The notes: generated by a model from the letters alone, not told the origin. 64,000 nucleotides of DNA from Sphingomonas sp. PP-CE-1A-559 (GCF_004340965.1 NZ_SLYA01000001.1:682001-746000); one strand, 5' to 3'. Numbered from the stretch's first letter, positions 26,134 to 35,413 are shown. Program-made: numbers and translations.

Positions 26134-26468
26134 GCGGCGGCTTTCATGGTCGAGGTGCGGCAGAGGAGCACACGGCCACCGCTCACCTTCACCGGAATAA
26201 CCGGCGTACATCCCTTATCCTCGCCCAGCGCCTCGCCCGTATCCAGCGCAATCCGCCAGTTATGCAGCGGGCACGCCACCGCGCCGCCGTGGACGATGCC
26301 CTGCGACAGTCGCCCACCCTTGTGCGGGCACCGATCCGCCAGCGCGAAGACCTTGCCGTCGCCGGTACGGAAGACCGCGATGTCGTCGCCGCCGGTGACC
26401 TGCACCGTGCGGCTGCCGCGGACCGGGATCTCGTCGACCCAGCCGATATCGAGCCATTCGCCGATCAT
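26130..26468 (-). CDS. nirD: Nitrite reductase small subunit NirD, Rieske-type
   Basis: 112 residues from ATG 26468, overlapping the nirB stop as ATGA. The Rieske-like fold shows ALADRCPHKGGRLSQG and AVACPLHNWRI, i.e. both C-x-H and C-x-x-H ligand pairs. Many NirD proteins, such as the enterobacterial ones, lack these ligands, so this copy may bind a real [2Fe-2S] cluster. It pairs with NirB in cytoplasmic NADH-dependent nitrite reduction to ammonium. The gene stops at 26130, where the palindromic element begins. Confidence 0.9.
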   Translation of the reverse strand: MIGEWLDIGWVDEIPVRGSRTVQVTGGDDIAVFRTGDGKVFALADRCPHKGGRLSQGIVHGGAVACPLHNWRIALDTGEALGEDKGCTPVIPVKVSGGRVLLCRTSTMKAAA

Positions 26469-28993
26469 GCCATTTCCCTCGTGCTGTCGATGGGGGTGAA
26501 GCGCGCCATCGGCGCATGCTGTTCGCGATGCTCCCCCGCCGCGCGCGCCGCCCAAGGATCGTCCTGCGTGAACTGCTGCGAGAACAGGAACCGTGCCGCC
26601 AGCGCATCGCGGCCCTCCGGATCGTCGGCGATCCGTTCGCGAATGTATTCCACGCCGATCCGCTCGATCCACGGCGCGGTCCGCTCCAGATAGCGCGCTT
26701 CCTCGCGGTACAACTGGATGAACGCGGCGCAGTACTGCATCGCCTCTTCCTCGGTCGCGACCTTGCACAGGAAATCGGTCGCGCGGACCTTGATCCCGCC
26801 ATTGCCACCGACCGAAAGCTCGTAGCCGCTCTCGACGCAGACCACGCCGAAATCCTTGATCGTCGCCTCGGCGCAGTTGCGCGGGCAGCCGCTGACCGCG
26901 ATCTTGAACTTGTGCGGCATCCAACTGCCCCACGTCATCCGCTCGACCTTGACGCCGAGCCCGGTCGAATCCTGCGTTCCGAACCGGCACCAGTCCGACC
27001 CGACGCACGTCTTCACGGTCCGCAGCGACTTGCCGTACGCATGCCCGCTGACCATCCCCGCGGCGTTGAGATCGGCCCAGACCGCGGGCAGATCCTCCTT
27101 CTTGATCCCGAAGATGTCGAGCCGCTGGCCGCCCGTCACCTTGACCATCGGCGCATCGTATTTCTCGACGACATCGGCGATCGCGCGCAGCTCGCGCGGG
27201 TTGGTGAGCCCACCCCACATCCGCGGCACGACCGAATAGGTGCCGTCCTTCTGGATGTTGGCGTGCACGCGCTCGTTGACGTAGCGGCTCTGCTGGTCGT
27301 CCTTGTAGTCGCCCGGCAACGCGCAGAGCAGGTAGTAATTGAGCGCAGGCCGGCACGACGAACACCCGTCGGGGGTCGACCAGCTCATCTTCTGCATGAC
27401 TTCGGGGATCGAGCGCATGCCCTGCGCGACGATCTCGCGGCGGACGTCGTCGTGGCCGAAGCTGGTGCATTTGCACATCGTCTTGACCGAACGTTCGCCC
27501 GAATACTCGTCGCCCAAGGTGACCGCGAGCAGCGTCTCGACGAGGCCGGTGCAAGATCCGCACGATGCCGACGCCTTGCAGGTCGCGCGGACCGCGTCGA
27601 GCGTCGCGTTGCCGGCGCCGATGCACGCCACGACCTTGCCCTTGGTGACGCCGTTGCAGCCGCAGATCTCCGCATCGTCGGAGAGCGCCGCAACGGCCGC
27701 CTTAGGGTCCGAAGTGCCTCCTCCCGAGGCGAACGACTGGCCGAAGATCAGCATGTCGCGGATCGGCGCGATGTCTTCCGCTCGCTTGAGCAGGTCGAAA
27801 TACCAGCCGCCATCGGTCGTGTCGCCGTACAGCACCGCGCCGACGATCCGGTCGTCCTTGACCACGACGCGCTTGTAGATGCCGCGCGACGCATCGCGCA
27901 GGACGATGTCCTCCGCGCCTGCACCGCCCGAGAAATCGCCTGCCGAGAACACGTCGAGCCCGGCGACCTTCAGCTTGGTCGAGGTCACCGATCCGCGATA
28001 GCCGCTGTGACTGTCGGTCAATCCGTCGGCCAGTGCACGGCACATGTCCCACAGCGGCGCGACGAGGCCGTAGACGTTGCCGTCATGCTCGACGCATTCG
28101 CCGACCGCCAGGATCGACGGGTCGCTGGTGATCATGTGGTCGTCGACCTTGATCCCGCGGCCGATCTCCAGACCGGCGTCACGCGCGAGCGCCACCGAGG
28201 GTCGGATGCCGACCGCCATGACGACGAGGCTCGCGGGGATCAGCGTGCCGTCTTTCAGCAGCACGCCCTCGACATGGGTATCGCCGACGATCTCGGCGGT
28301 GTTCGCTTCGGTGAGGATGACCTGGCCGCGCGATTCCAGCGCCGACTTGAGCAACCACCCCGCCGCCTCGTCGAGCTGCCGCTCCATCAGCGTCGGCATC
28401 AGGTGGATCACCGTCACCTTCATCCCGCGCAACGTGAGGCCGTGTGCGGCCTCCAAGCCGAGCAGCCCGCCGCCGATGACGACCGCGGCGCCACCCTTGC
28501 CCGCAGCCTCCAGCATGTGGTCGACGTCCGCCATGTCGCGGAACGAGATCACGCCGGGCAGGTCCTTGCCGGGGACGGGGATGATGAACGGATCGGAGCC
28601 GGTCGCGATCAGCAGCCGGTCGTACGATACCGTCAGCCCGGAGCGCGCGGTGACGGTCTTGGCCACGCGATCGATCGCCTGTACCGGGTCGCTGGTCACG
28701 AGTTCGATCGTGTTGGTCGCGTACCAGGCGTGATCGTTGATGACGATCTGCTCGAACGTCTTCTCGCCCGCCAGCACCGGCGACAGCATGATGCGGTTGT
28801 AGTTCACGTGCGGCTCGGCACCGAAGATCGTCACGCGGTACCGGGTCGGATCGCGCGCGATCAGTTCCTCGACCGCGCGACAGCCGGCCATGCCGTTGCC
28901 GATCACGACCAAGTGTTCGCGGGTGTCGGGGGAGGGGGTTTGGTGGTCCATCAGATCGTCCAGTCGGGTTGGAGCCGGGGAAGGGAGGGTCAT
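26465..28993 (-). CDS. nirB: NADH-dependent nitrite reductase large subunit
   Basis: 842 residues from ATG 28993, overlapping the narK stop as ATGA; an internal ATG at 28951 (MDHQTPSPD) is an alternative. The domains run in the usual order: FAD/NAD-binding pyridine nucleotide reductase (HLVVIGNGMAGCRAVEEL at about residue 26), BFD-like [2Fe-2S] (ICGCNGVTKG...ASCGSCTGL), and a nitrite/sulfite reductase ferredoxin-like domain with siroheme/[4Fe-4S] (KTCVGSDWCRFG and SGCPRNCAEA). It reduces nitrite to ammonium with six electrons. It needs siroheme made through CobA, whose gene ends the same cluster. Confidence 0.95.
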   Translation of the reverse strand: MTLPSPAPTRLDDLMDHQTPSPDTREHLVVIGNGMAGCRAVEELIARDPTRYRVTIFGAEPHVNYNRIMLSPVLAGEKTFEQIVINDHAWYATNTIELVTSDPVQAIDRVAKTVTARSGLTVSYDRLLIATGSDPFIIPVPGKDLPGVISFRDMADVDHMLEAAGKGGAAVVIGGGLLGLEAAHGLTLRGMKVTVIHLMPTLMERQLDEAAGWLLKSALESRGQVILTEANTAEIVGDTHVEGVLLKDGTLIPASLVVMAVGIRPSVALARDAGLEIGRGIKVDDHMITSDPSILAVGECVEHDGNVYGLVAPLWDMCRALADGLTDSHSGYRGSVTSTKLKVAGLDVFSAGDFSGGAGAEDIVLRDASRGIYKRVVVKDDRIVGAVLYGDTTDGGWYFDLLKRAEDIAPIRDMLIFGQSFASGGGTSDPKAAVAALSDDAEICGCNGVTKGKVVACIGAGNATLDAVRATCKASASCGSCTGLVETLLAVTLGDEYSGERSVKTMCKCTSFGHDDVRREIVAQGMRSIPEVMQKMSWSTPDGCSSCRPALNYYLLCALPGDYKDDQQSRYVNERVHANIQKDGTYSVVPRMWGGLTNPRELRAIADVVEKYDAPMVKVTGGQRLDIFGIKKEDLPAVWADLNAAGMVSGHAYGKSLRTVKTCVGSDWCRFGTQDSTGLGVKVERMTWGSWMPHKFKIAVSGCPRNCAEATIKDFGVVCVESGYELSVGGNGGIKVRATDFLCKVATEEEAMQYCAAFIQLYREEARYLERTAPWIERIGVEYIRERIADDPEGRDALAARFLFSQQFTQDDPWAARAAGEHREQHAPMARFTPIDSTREMA

Positions 28994-30372
28994 GCGGGGA
29001 GCGCGCGGTTGACCGAGCGGTCGCTGGTGCGGCGTGCGTCGAGCGCGGCGTCGAGCAGCGCGCGCTCGTTCGATTTGTGCGTGGCGGAGAAGCGGACGGC
29101 TAGCGCGCAGACCGCGGTGCCTGCGACAATATAGCCGAGCACGATGAGGCATTGCTGCGGGGTGGCCGACGCCTTGTTGAGGAACCCCGCCGCGACCGCG
29201 CCGATGTTGCCGCCCGCGCCGATCAGCCCGGCGACACCGCCCAGCGCCTTGCGGTCGATGAACGGCACCAGCGCATAGGTCGCGCCGCACGCCATGTGCG
29301 TGAACAGCCCGAACATCGTCATCGCCAGGATCGCGGGCGTGACGCTGCCGGCATGACCGAACAGCACGAGGCCGACGCCTTCGCCGAGCATCAGCGCGAA
29401 CAACAGCAGCGCGCGGCCATCGAGGCCCTTCACGAGCGCGATCCGGTCGCTCGCGATTCCCCCGAGCGCACGGGCAAAGAGCGCAAGCCCGCCGAAGATC
29501 CCTGCTGCCAGCCCCGCATTGGTCAGCGAAAGCCCGAACCGATCGACATAATAACTTGCGGCAATATTATGAATGAAGATCTCGACCCCGAAGCACGCGC
29601 CGTACGTCGCGGCGAGCATCCAGGTGCGGTAATTGGCGGCGGCGCGGCGGAAGATCGCCATGCCGGTCGCCTTGCCGCCGTCGAGCTCGATGCCCGCGGC
29701 GCGGAGGTCGACGATGTCGCCTTGCGGCGTGTCCTGCGTGTAGCGCGCATAGACGAACGCCATCGCGAGCATCGCGACGCCCGGCACGAACATCGCCGCG
29801 CGCCAGCCGAACGCGTGCTCGACGCCTAGGCCGACCAGCGCCGCGACGACCAGCGGCATCAGGCTCTGCGCCGCACCGCCGCCCGCATTGCCCCAGCCGC
29901 CGACGGTCGCGTTGGCGGTGCCGACGACGTTGGGCGCGAACATCACGCTGGTGTGATATTGTGTGATCACGAACGACGCGCCGATCGCGCCGATCGCGAG
30001 GCGGAAGAACAGGAATGTCTCGTACGTTTGCGCGAACGCCAGCCCGAACACCGGAAACGCACCGATCAGCAGCAGCCACGTATAGGTGCGCCGCGGGCCG
30101 AACCGGTCGCAGAGCGGCCCGACCACCAGCCGCACCATGATCGTCACCGCGACCGCGGCGATGTTGATGTTGGCGATCTGGTTTTTGCTCAGCCCGAACT
30201 CGGCCTTGATCAGCGGCATCAACGGCGCCGCGGCGAACCACGCGAAGAAGCACACGAAGAACGCGAGCCACGTGACGTGGAACGCGCGCATCTGCGGCGT
30301 GGCGGCGCTGAACAGGTCGATCCTGGTGGCTTTCGGCGCGGCGGTGTCGATACCTGGTGATGCGAACAACAT
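28990..30372 (-). CDS. narK: NarK/NrtP-type nitrate/nitrite MFS transporter
   Basis: 460 residues with about 12 membrane segments. Typical nitrate porter features are LCDRFGPRRTYTW after TM2 and the nitrate signature region NATVGGWGNAGGGAAQSLMP in TM5, with a second glycine-rich stretch GLIGAGGNIGAVAAGFLN in TM11. ATG 30372 (MLFASPGID) with GGGGAACC upstream is preferred; a TTG nine codons earlier lies inside the poly-U tail of the leader terminator and is unlikely. It imports nitrate for the downstream nirB-nirD-nasA-cobA genes, all joined by short stop/start overlaps. Expression is probably set by the NasT-responsive leader just upstream. Confidence 0.9.
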   Translation of the reverse strand: MLFASPGIDTAAPKATRIDLFSAATPQMRAFHVTWLAFFVCFFAWFAAAPLMPLIKAEFGLSKNQIANINIAAVAVTIMVRLVVGPLCDRFGPRRTYTWLLLIGAFPVFGLAFAQTYETFLFFRLAIGAIGASFVITQYHTSVMFAPNVVGTANATVGGWGNAGGGAAQSLMPLVVAALVGLGVEHAFGWRAAMFVPGVAMLAMAFVYARYTQDTPQGDIVDLRAAGIELDGGKATGMAIFRRAAANYRTWMLAATYGACFGVEIFIHNIAASYYVDRFGLSLTNAGLAAGIFGGLALFARALGGIASDRIALVKGLDGRALLLFALMLGEGVGLVLFGHAGSVTPAILAMTMFGLFTHMACGATYALVPFIDRKALGGVAGLIGAGGNIGAVAAGFLNKASATPQQCLIVLGYIVAGTAVCALAVRFSATHKSNERALLDAALDARRTSDRSVNRALPA

Positions 30373-30396
30373 GGTCGGTTCCCCATCTGCGATGGA

Positions 30397-30445
30397 CAAA
30401 GAAAAAGCCGCCCCGACGGCGACCTTGCGGACGCATCGGAGCGGC
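30397..30445 (-). terminator. Leader terminator before narK
   Basis: Minus strand: GCCGCTCCGA and TCGGGGCGGC pair over 10 positions (one G-U), followed by TTTTTCTTTG. It ends 25 bp before the narK ATG, so it would stop transcription unless antiterminated. Confidence 0.7.
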
Positions 30446-30504
30446 TTCGTTGCCTATGGACGACCGTGGATCGCCCTACGCGGTCAGGTCCCGTCGTTGG
30501 AACC
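30397..30504 (-). promoter_or_regulatory. ANTAR-type leader RNA of the narK-nirBD-nasA-cobA operon
   Basis: Read on the minus strand, GGTTCC-AACGAC-GGGACC (30504-30487) is a 6-bp hairpin with a hexaloop that has A at position 1 and G at position 4, the known binding motif of ANTAR proteins. A second, shorter GGC-AACGAA-GCC (30454-30443) has the same loop pattern, and its 3' arm is part of the terminator's 5' arm. NasT of the same cluster has an ANTAR domain. The layout fits antitermination: NasT binding would stabilise the second hairpin and block the terminator. Confidence 0.6.
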
Positions 30505-30633
30505 GGTCTCGCGATGATTTCGTGTCCGACTCCCTTGCCAGACGCTGTGAAGATGACCGAAGTGGCCGTATCGCGCAAGCGTCATTTCGCACGTGCAGCA
30601 GATTTGCAGTTCAGAGGCGACCGACCGCTAAAA

Positions 30634-30743
30634 CTCCCCTCACTGAAAGGGAGGACAGGGGATGGGTCGGTTCCCGCATGTCCGAACCGACGGGGCTCAA
30701 GCCAGTCGACCCACCCCCAACCCCTCCCTTCCAGGGAGGGGAG
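30634..30743. repeat. Imperfect palindromic repeat between nasS and narK
   Basis: The arms start CTCCCCTCACTGAAAGGGAG (30634) and end CCCTCCCTTCCAGGGAGGGG (about 30722-30741); they pair over more than 30 bp with mismatches. It lies between the nasS stop and the narK leader and may end nasTS transcripts. Confidence 0.55.
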
Positions 30744-30751
30744 AAGAAAGT

Positions 30752-31966
30752 TCAGGGCAAGCCGGCCAGATACCCCTCGATATCATCCGGATCGAACGCC
30801 CGCCGATCGAAGAACGCATCGCGCCCGAGGATCAACCGCCCTTGCGTCGATCCCGCGCCGATGCCGTCCGCGCCGATCGCCCCCTCCAGCTTCGAACTCG
30901 CATTGGGCAGCGGCGCGCCCGAGCCCGCCAACGCCGCGCGATACACGTCAGGACGAAACACCCCTTGCGCGACGTCCGCCTCCTCGGCCGAGAACGGCGT
31001 GCCGTCCCAGCGTACCATCTGCGAATACAGCCACGCTGCTTGGCTGCGCCACGGGAAGTTCGCCGCCTCGCGGTACTGGAACATGAAGTCGGGCACGTGG
31101 ATCGGCACCGCACCCTTCACCAGCCGCACCCGGTCGCCGATCGCCCGCGCCACTGCATCGACCGGGGCATCGAGATACTCAGGGCGAGCGAGAATCGCCG
31201 CGCTGGCCTCACGCGTGTCGGGATCGACGAACTGCGCGGCGGCGGTATGCAGCGCCCGGATCAGCCGGTGGACGACGTCGCCGCGCTCGACCAGCGTCTC
31301 CGCACGCATCGCCAGCACCTTCTCGACGCCGCGCTGCCAGACCTGCGCCGTTACCAGCGCGATCCGCCCGACCCCGCGATCGACCGCGACGCCATTCCAC
31401 GGCTCGCCGACGCAGATGCCATCGACTTCGCCCGCCGCCAGCGCATCGGCGGCGAAGGTCGGGCTGGTCGTGACGATCTCGACGTCGGTATCCGGCCGGA
31501 TGCCTACTGCCGCGAGCCAGTAGCGCAGCATGTAATTATGGCTGGAGTAGCGATGCACCACGCCGAACCGCAGCCGCCGCCCCGCCGCAGCACGCTCGGT
31601 CGCGACCGCCTTCAGTCGCGCGCCGAGCACGACCGGATCGCCGAGCGCATCGCCGTCCATCACTTGCGCCGCGAGCGGCAGCGACAGCGTGATCGCATTG
31701 CCGTTGAGCCCCAGCACAAATGGCACCGCCATAGGTACCGCTGGCCGCCCACGCCCCAGCGCCGTCGCGATTGCCAGCGGCGCGACCATGTGCGCGGCGT
31801 CGGTATGACCGTACAGCAGCCGATCGCGCACCGTCGCCCAGGTCATGTCGCGAACGAGTTCGATCTCCAGCCCCTCGGCCTCGGCGAACCCACGTGCGCG
31901 CGCGAGGATCGGTAGCGCCGCATCGACGAGAGGGAGGAAACCGATGCGGACCCGGTCGAGCGCCAT
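30752..31966 (-). CDS. nasS: NasS-type cytoplasmic nitrate sensor (NrtA/CmpA-like)
   Basis: 404 residues resembling the nitrate-binding proteins NrtA/CmpA: RIGFLPLVDAALPILARARGF at the start, then VLGLNGNAITLSLPLA, FGVVHRYSSHNYMLRYWLAA and DGICVGEPWN. There is no signal peptide or lipobox and no ABC transporter gene nearby. Together with the adjacent ANTAR gene this points to NasS, which holds NasT inactive until nitrate or nitrite binds. It starts at ATG 31966 in a TGATG overlap with nasT. An orphan periplasmic binding protein is the less likely alternative. Confidence 0.85.
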   Translation of the reverse strand: MALDRVRIGFLPLVDAALPILARARGFAEAEGLEIELVRDMTWATVRDRLLYGHTDAAHMVAPLAIATALGRGRPAVPMAVPFVLGLNGNAITLSLPLAAQVMDGDALGDPVVLGARLKAVATERAAAGRRLRFGVVHRYSSHNYMLRYWLAAVGIRPDTDVEIVTTSPTFAADALAAGEVDGICVGEPWNGVAVDRGVGRIALVTAQVWQRGVEKVLAMRAETLVERGDVVHRLIRALHTAAAQFVDPDTREASAAILARPEYLDAPVDAVARAIGDRVRLVKGAVPIHVPDFMFQYREAANFPWRSQAAWLYSQMVRWDGTPFSAEEADVAQGVFRPDVYRAALAGSGAPLPNASSKLEGAIGADGIGAGSTQGRLILGRDAFFDRRAFDPDDIEGYLAGLP

Positions 31967-32544
31967 CACAAATCTCCCATGAGCGCGTCGCTGGTGATGA
32001 TCGCGTCGGCGATCTCAGCGATCCGCCGGTTGGATCGCATTGCCTGCGCGCGGAGCAGGCCGTACGCGGTCGGCTCGTCGATGCCGCGACGTTTCATCAG
32101 GATCGCCTTGGCGCGGTCGACGGTGGTGCGATCAGCGAGTGCACTGCGAGCTTCGTGCAACTCCGCCTGCAATCGCGCGAACGCTTGGAACCGGCGGATC
32201 GCGAGGTCGATGACCGGCTTGATCCGCTGCTTGGCGAGCCCGTCGACGATATAGGCTGAGACGCCTGCATCAACCGCCGCGTTCGTCGACTCTGCGTCGC
32301 TTTGATCGACGAACATCGCGATCGGTCGGGCGAGGGCGCGCGATACGGCGAAGAACTCCTCGAGCACGTCGCGGCTTGGATTTTCGAGGTTGATCAGCAC
32401 TACTTCGGGCGCTGCCTTCTCCAGCGCCGCAACCATCCCGAGCATGCCGTCGATAACGACGATATCGTCGAGTCCGGCCTCACGCAGGCCTTCCGAAATG
32501 ATCGCAGCACGCGTCGTGCTCGTGTCGATGATCGCGATCCGCAT
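31966..32544 (-). CDS. nasT: NasT-type ANTAR antiterminator
   Basis: 192 residues. The N-terminal 120 form a pseudo-receiver domain (RIAIIDTSTTRAAII...EVVLINLENPSRD...SAYIVDGL) and the C-terminal 60 an ANTAR RNA-binding helix bundle (TVDRAKAILMKRRGIDEPTAYGLLRAQAMRSNRRIAEIA). NasT binds leader RNA and prevents termination of nitrate assimilation genes when NasS releases it. The candidate target lies 1.5 kb downstream, ahead of narK. GTG 32547 directly precedes the ATG and is an alternative start. Confidence 0.9.
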   Translation of the reverse strand: MRIAIIDTSTTRAAIISEGLREAGLDDIVVIDGMLGMVAALEKAAPEVVLINLENPSRDVLEEFFAVSRALARPIAMFVDQSDAESTNAAVDAGVSAYIVDGLAKQRIKPVIDLAIRRFQAFARLQAELHEARSALADRTTVDRAKAILMKRRGIDEPTAYGLLRAQAMRSNRRIAEIADAIITSDALMGDL

Positions 32545-32547
32545 CAC

Positions 32548-33333
32548 GCAGTCTTATGCTGCACCAATCCTCATGGCGAGGGCACATCGAACGCAACCCC
32601 ATGTCGTCGAGCATGCCCTGACGCTGCGGGGTAACGGACTGTTCGGTGGCTGAAGCGCGATGTCCCGCGATTGCGGCGGCGTAGCCGCCTTCCGACAATC
32701 CAATCTTTATGGAAAAGGCGGCGGCGACCTAATGTCAGCTATCGCTGTTGCCTTGGCGGACGCGAACTGTCCGCTTTCCTGTCTAAATCGTACTAAAATA
32801 GCTACCCGCACAGAGATGAATGAGTGTCTGAAGTTGGGGAGCGGCGAACGGAGCGCGAATGTCCGGGTATGGGTCCGCGCCGCCACGCCGCTGACGGCAG
32901 CTCTCGACCAACTCAAGCCGTTCGTGACGCGAATTGCGAATGGCAGCTTCGGACGGAACCCGTTATTCGACGAGGCCAAAGCGATCGGCGGTCGCCTATC
33001 CTTGCAACCGAGCGTGTCTGGTAACCCGTCTTGAACACCGTCGTTCCTGAGGTCACTGGGCAGCAGCAGCGAGACGATTGGCGATGGGCCATTGCCAACG
33101 GGCAGATATCTAGCACCTCGGTACGGATAGCTGACGTACGTAGGCCTTTCCTGCACATTGTTTTCCGAACCGGTTGATGAACATCGGCCCGCGGCAAAAG
33201 CCGGCTCTGGCCGGCCCGTATGCGGTGTTCGGAAAACGGCCGTTTTCTGCACACCGCTGCCATCAGCCGATTCTCAAACGGGATCGTAAATTTAGAAGGT
33301 TGGCCTCGGAAATCTCAAACTAGCCAACTCTGA
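32548..33333. other. Gene-poor stretch between nasT and arsR
   Basis: I find no convincing gene in these roughly 790 bp. Several open frames overlap each other without family resemblance. The stretch must hold the nasT promoter at its left. The right part holds an 11-bp inverted repeat (GTTTTCCGAAC 33160-33170, GTTCGGAAAAC 33227-33237) and the 16-bp palindrome GAAAACGGCCGTTTTC (33232-33247), which look like recombination or protein-binding sites left by an older mobile element. Confidence 0.45.
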
Positions 33334-33354
33334 CATATCCTTTATGCTGGATAT
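33334..33354. promoter_or_regulatory. Candidate ArsR operator
   Basis: ATATCC at 33335-33340 and GGATAT at 33349-33354 form an inverted repeat that ends directly at the arsR start codon. ArsR repressors bind short A+T-rich palindromes at their own promoters. Confidence 0.45.
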
Positions 33355-33687
33355 ATGGAAAACGATACGGCCATTGCTGCACTTAGCGCTCTCGCACAAG
33401 GCACACGCCTCGACGTGTTTCGCCTACTGGTCCGGCACGAACCAGATGGAATGGCGGCCGGCGAAATCGCCCGTCAGCTCGACGTGCCGCAAAACACTAT
33501 GTCAGCGCACCTTGGCATTCTCGCGCGTGCCGGCATCGTCCGTTCCGAACGACATAGCCGCTCGATCGTCTACCGCGCCGATCTGGACGGGCTGCGCGCA
33601 CTGACCCTGTTCCTCGTCAAAGACTGCTGCGCCGGCTCACCCGAACTATGTGCGCCACTCCTAGCCGAACTCACCCCATGCTGCTGA
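33355..33687 (+). CDS. arsR: ArsR-family arsenic-responsive repressor
   Basis: 110 residues. The winged helix reads GMAAGEIARQLDVPQNTMSAHLGILARAGIVRSERHSRSI. The usual early metal site ELCVCDL is absent; instead a C-terminal cluster DCCAGSPELC...TPCC offers cysteines for arsenite, as in other proteobacterial ArsR variants. It is the first gene of an arsR-arsC-arsB-ynfA-arsH operon. No clear ribosome binding site precedes the ATG, since the operator-like repeat fills that place; a leaderless or weak start is possible. Confidence 0.9.
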   Translation: MENDTAIAALSALAQGTRLDVFRLLVRHEPDGMAAGEIARQLDVPQNTMSAHLGILARAGIVRSERHSRSIVYRADLDGLRALTLFLVKDCCAGSPELCAPLLAELTPCC

Positions 33688-33698
33688 AAGGACGTCCC

Positions 33699-34127
33699 GT
33701 GGCCGTCGATATCGTGATCTATCACAACCCCGAATGCGGCACGTCGCGCAACACGCTGGCGATGATCCGCAATGCCGGCATCGAGCCGCATGTGGTCGAA
33801 TATCTGAAGACACCGCCTGCGCGCGCGCTGCTGGTCGAACTGATCGATCGCGCTGGGATCACGCCCCGCGATCTGCTGCGTGAGAAGGGGACTCCTTATG
33901 CGGAGTTGGGCCTGGGCGACACGTCGTTGTCCGACGAAGCGCTGGTGGACGCGATGATGGCGCATCCGGTCCTGATCAACCGGCCGCTGGTCGTCTCGCC
34001 GCTTGGCGTGAAACTGTGTCGTCCGTCCGAAGCGGTCCTCGATCTACTGCCTGAGCCGCAACAGGGTGCGTTTGCCAAGGAGGACGGCGAACAGGTCGTG
34101 GACGCCTCGGGCCAGCGCGTCGCCTGA
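33699..34127 (+). CDS. arsC: Glutaredoxin-dependent arsenate reductase
   Basis: About 142 residues from GTG 33699, with AAAGGA upstream at about 33687-33693. Thioredoxin-like ArsC fold with the catalytic Cys in [15 protein letters not shown] and the substrate arginines in [19 protein letters not shown]. It reduces arsenate to arsenite for export by the next gene. Its stop overlaps the arsB start (TGATG). An in-frame ATG at 33678 would overlap arsR and is less likely. Confidence 0.93.
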   Translation: MAVDIVIYHNPECGTSRNTLAMIRNAGIEPHVVEYLKTPPARALLVELIDRAGITPRDLLREKGTPYAELGLGDTSLSDEALVDAMMAHPVLINRPLVVSPLGVKLCRPSEAVLDLLPEPQQGAFAKEDGEQVVDASGQRVA

Positions 34128-35413
34128 TGTTGCTCGCGCTCGCTATCTTCGTCGCCACGATCGCGCTCGTCATCTGGCAACCGAAGGGCCTTGGCATCGG
34201 GTGGAGCGCGACGGGCGGCGCGGCGATCGCGCTGCTCGTCGGGGTCGTCTCGCTCGCCGACGTGCCGGTGGTGTGGGGTATCGTCTGGAACGCGACCGCG
34301 ACATTCGTCGCGATCATCATCGTCAGCCTGTTGCTCGATGAAGCCGGGTTCTTCGAATGGGCGGCGCTCCACGTCGCGCGCTGGGGCCGGGGGCATGGTC
34401 GCAGGCTGATCGTGCTGATCGTGCTGCTCGGCGCGGCTGTGTCGGCGCTGTTCGCCAATGACGGCGCAGCGCTGATCCTAACGCCGATCGTCATCGCGAT
34501 GCTGCGTGCGCTGGGATACAAGGACAAGGCGACGCTGGCGTTCGTCATGGCGGCGGGGTTCATAGCCGATACCGCCAGTCTGCCGTTGATCGTCTCCAAC
34601 CTCGTCAACATCGTGTCGGCCGACTTCTTCCGGATCGGCTTTGCCAATTATGCTTCGGTGATGGTGCCCGTCGATCTGGCGTCGATCGCCGCGACATTGG
34701 TTGCGCTGCTGCTGTTCTTCCGGCGCGACATACCGGCAAGCTATGACGTGGCGCAGCTTCGTACGCCTGCTGACGCAATCCGCGATCCTGCAACGTTCAA
34801 GGCAGGCTGGGTCGTTCTGGCCCTGCTACTCGCCGGCTTCTTCCTGCTCGAACCTATCGGCGTGCCGGTCAGCGCCGTTGCCGCTGCCGGCGCGGTCCTC
34901 CTGCTCGTCATCGCCGCGCGCGGCCATGTCATCCAGACGCGCAAGGTGCTGGCCGGTGCGCCCTGGCAGGTCGTGATCTTCTCGCTCGGCATGTACCTGG
35001 TCGTTTACGGTCTTCGGAATGCTGGCCTGACCAACCACCTTGCCAGCTTGCTCGATCGCACCGCGCAAGGCGGCGTGTGGGGTGCGGCGTTCGGCACCGG
35101 CATCATCGCCGCGCTGCTGTCATCGGTGATGAACAACATGCCGACCGTGCTGGTTGGCGCGCTGTCGATCGACGCGACGCACGCCACGGGCCCGATCAAG
35201 GAAGTGATGATCTACGCCAACGTGATCGGGTGCGACCTTGGCCCGAAGATCACGCCGATCGGTTCGCTCGCGACGCTGCTCTGGCTGCACGTCCTCGGAC
35301 AAAAGGGCATTCGGATTGGCTGGGGCTATTACTTCAAGGTTGGTGCGACACTAACGATCCCGGTGCTGCTGGTGACACTCACGGCACTCGCGATCAGGAT
35401 CAGCATGGTATGA
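34127..35413 (+). CDS. arsB: ArsB-type arsenite efflux pump
   Basis: 428 residues with about 11-12 membrane helices. [21 protein letters not shown] and [15 protein letters not shown] are the conserved ArsB/NhaD-like half-repeats, and [20 protein letters not shown] is the ArsB C-terminal signature. It exports arsenite or antimonite across the inner membrane, driven by the proton motive force. No arsA ATPase gene is present. The gene overlaps arsC upstream and the YnfA-like gene downstream, so the operon is tight. Confidence 0.95.
   Translation: MLLALAIFVATIALVIWQPKGLGIGWSATGGAAIALLVGVVSLADVPVVWGIVWNATATFVAIIIVSLLLDEAGFFEWAALHVARWGRGHGRRLIVLIVLLGAAVSALFANDGAALILTPIVIAMLRALGYKDKATLAFVMAAGFIADTASLPLIVSNLVNIVSADFFRIGFANYASVMVPVDLASIAATLVALLLFFRRDIPASYDVAQLRTPADAIRDPATFKAGWVVLALLLAGFFLLEPIGVPVSAVAAAGAVLLLVIAARGHVIQTRKVLAGAPWQVVIFSLGMYLVVYGLRNAGLTNHLASLLDRTAQGGVWGAAFGTGIIAALLSSVMNNMPTVLVGALSIDATHATGPIKEVMIYANVIGCDLGPKITPIGSLATLLWLHVLGQKGIRIGWGYYFKVGATLTIPVLLVTLTALAIRISMV

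Noticed and set aside
25060..26499. A long plus-strand frame opposite nasA and nirD
   Set aside because: Antisense shadow of conserved nitrate reductase coding sequence.
26516..29134. An 872-codon plus-strand open frame opposite nirB and nirD
   Set aside because: It is Arg/Asp/His-rich shadow text created by G+C-biased third codon positions; the minus strand encodes unmistakable NirB domains.
30752..31966. Periplasmic NrtA subunit of an ABC nitrate transporter
   Set aside because: No signal peptide or lipobox, no permease or ATPase genes nearby, and direct coupling with an ANTAR gene fit NasS better.
32660..33252. Overlapping open frames between nasT and arsR on both strands
   Set aside because: They contradict each other, lack ribosome binding sites and show no family resemblance.
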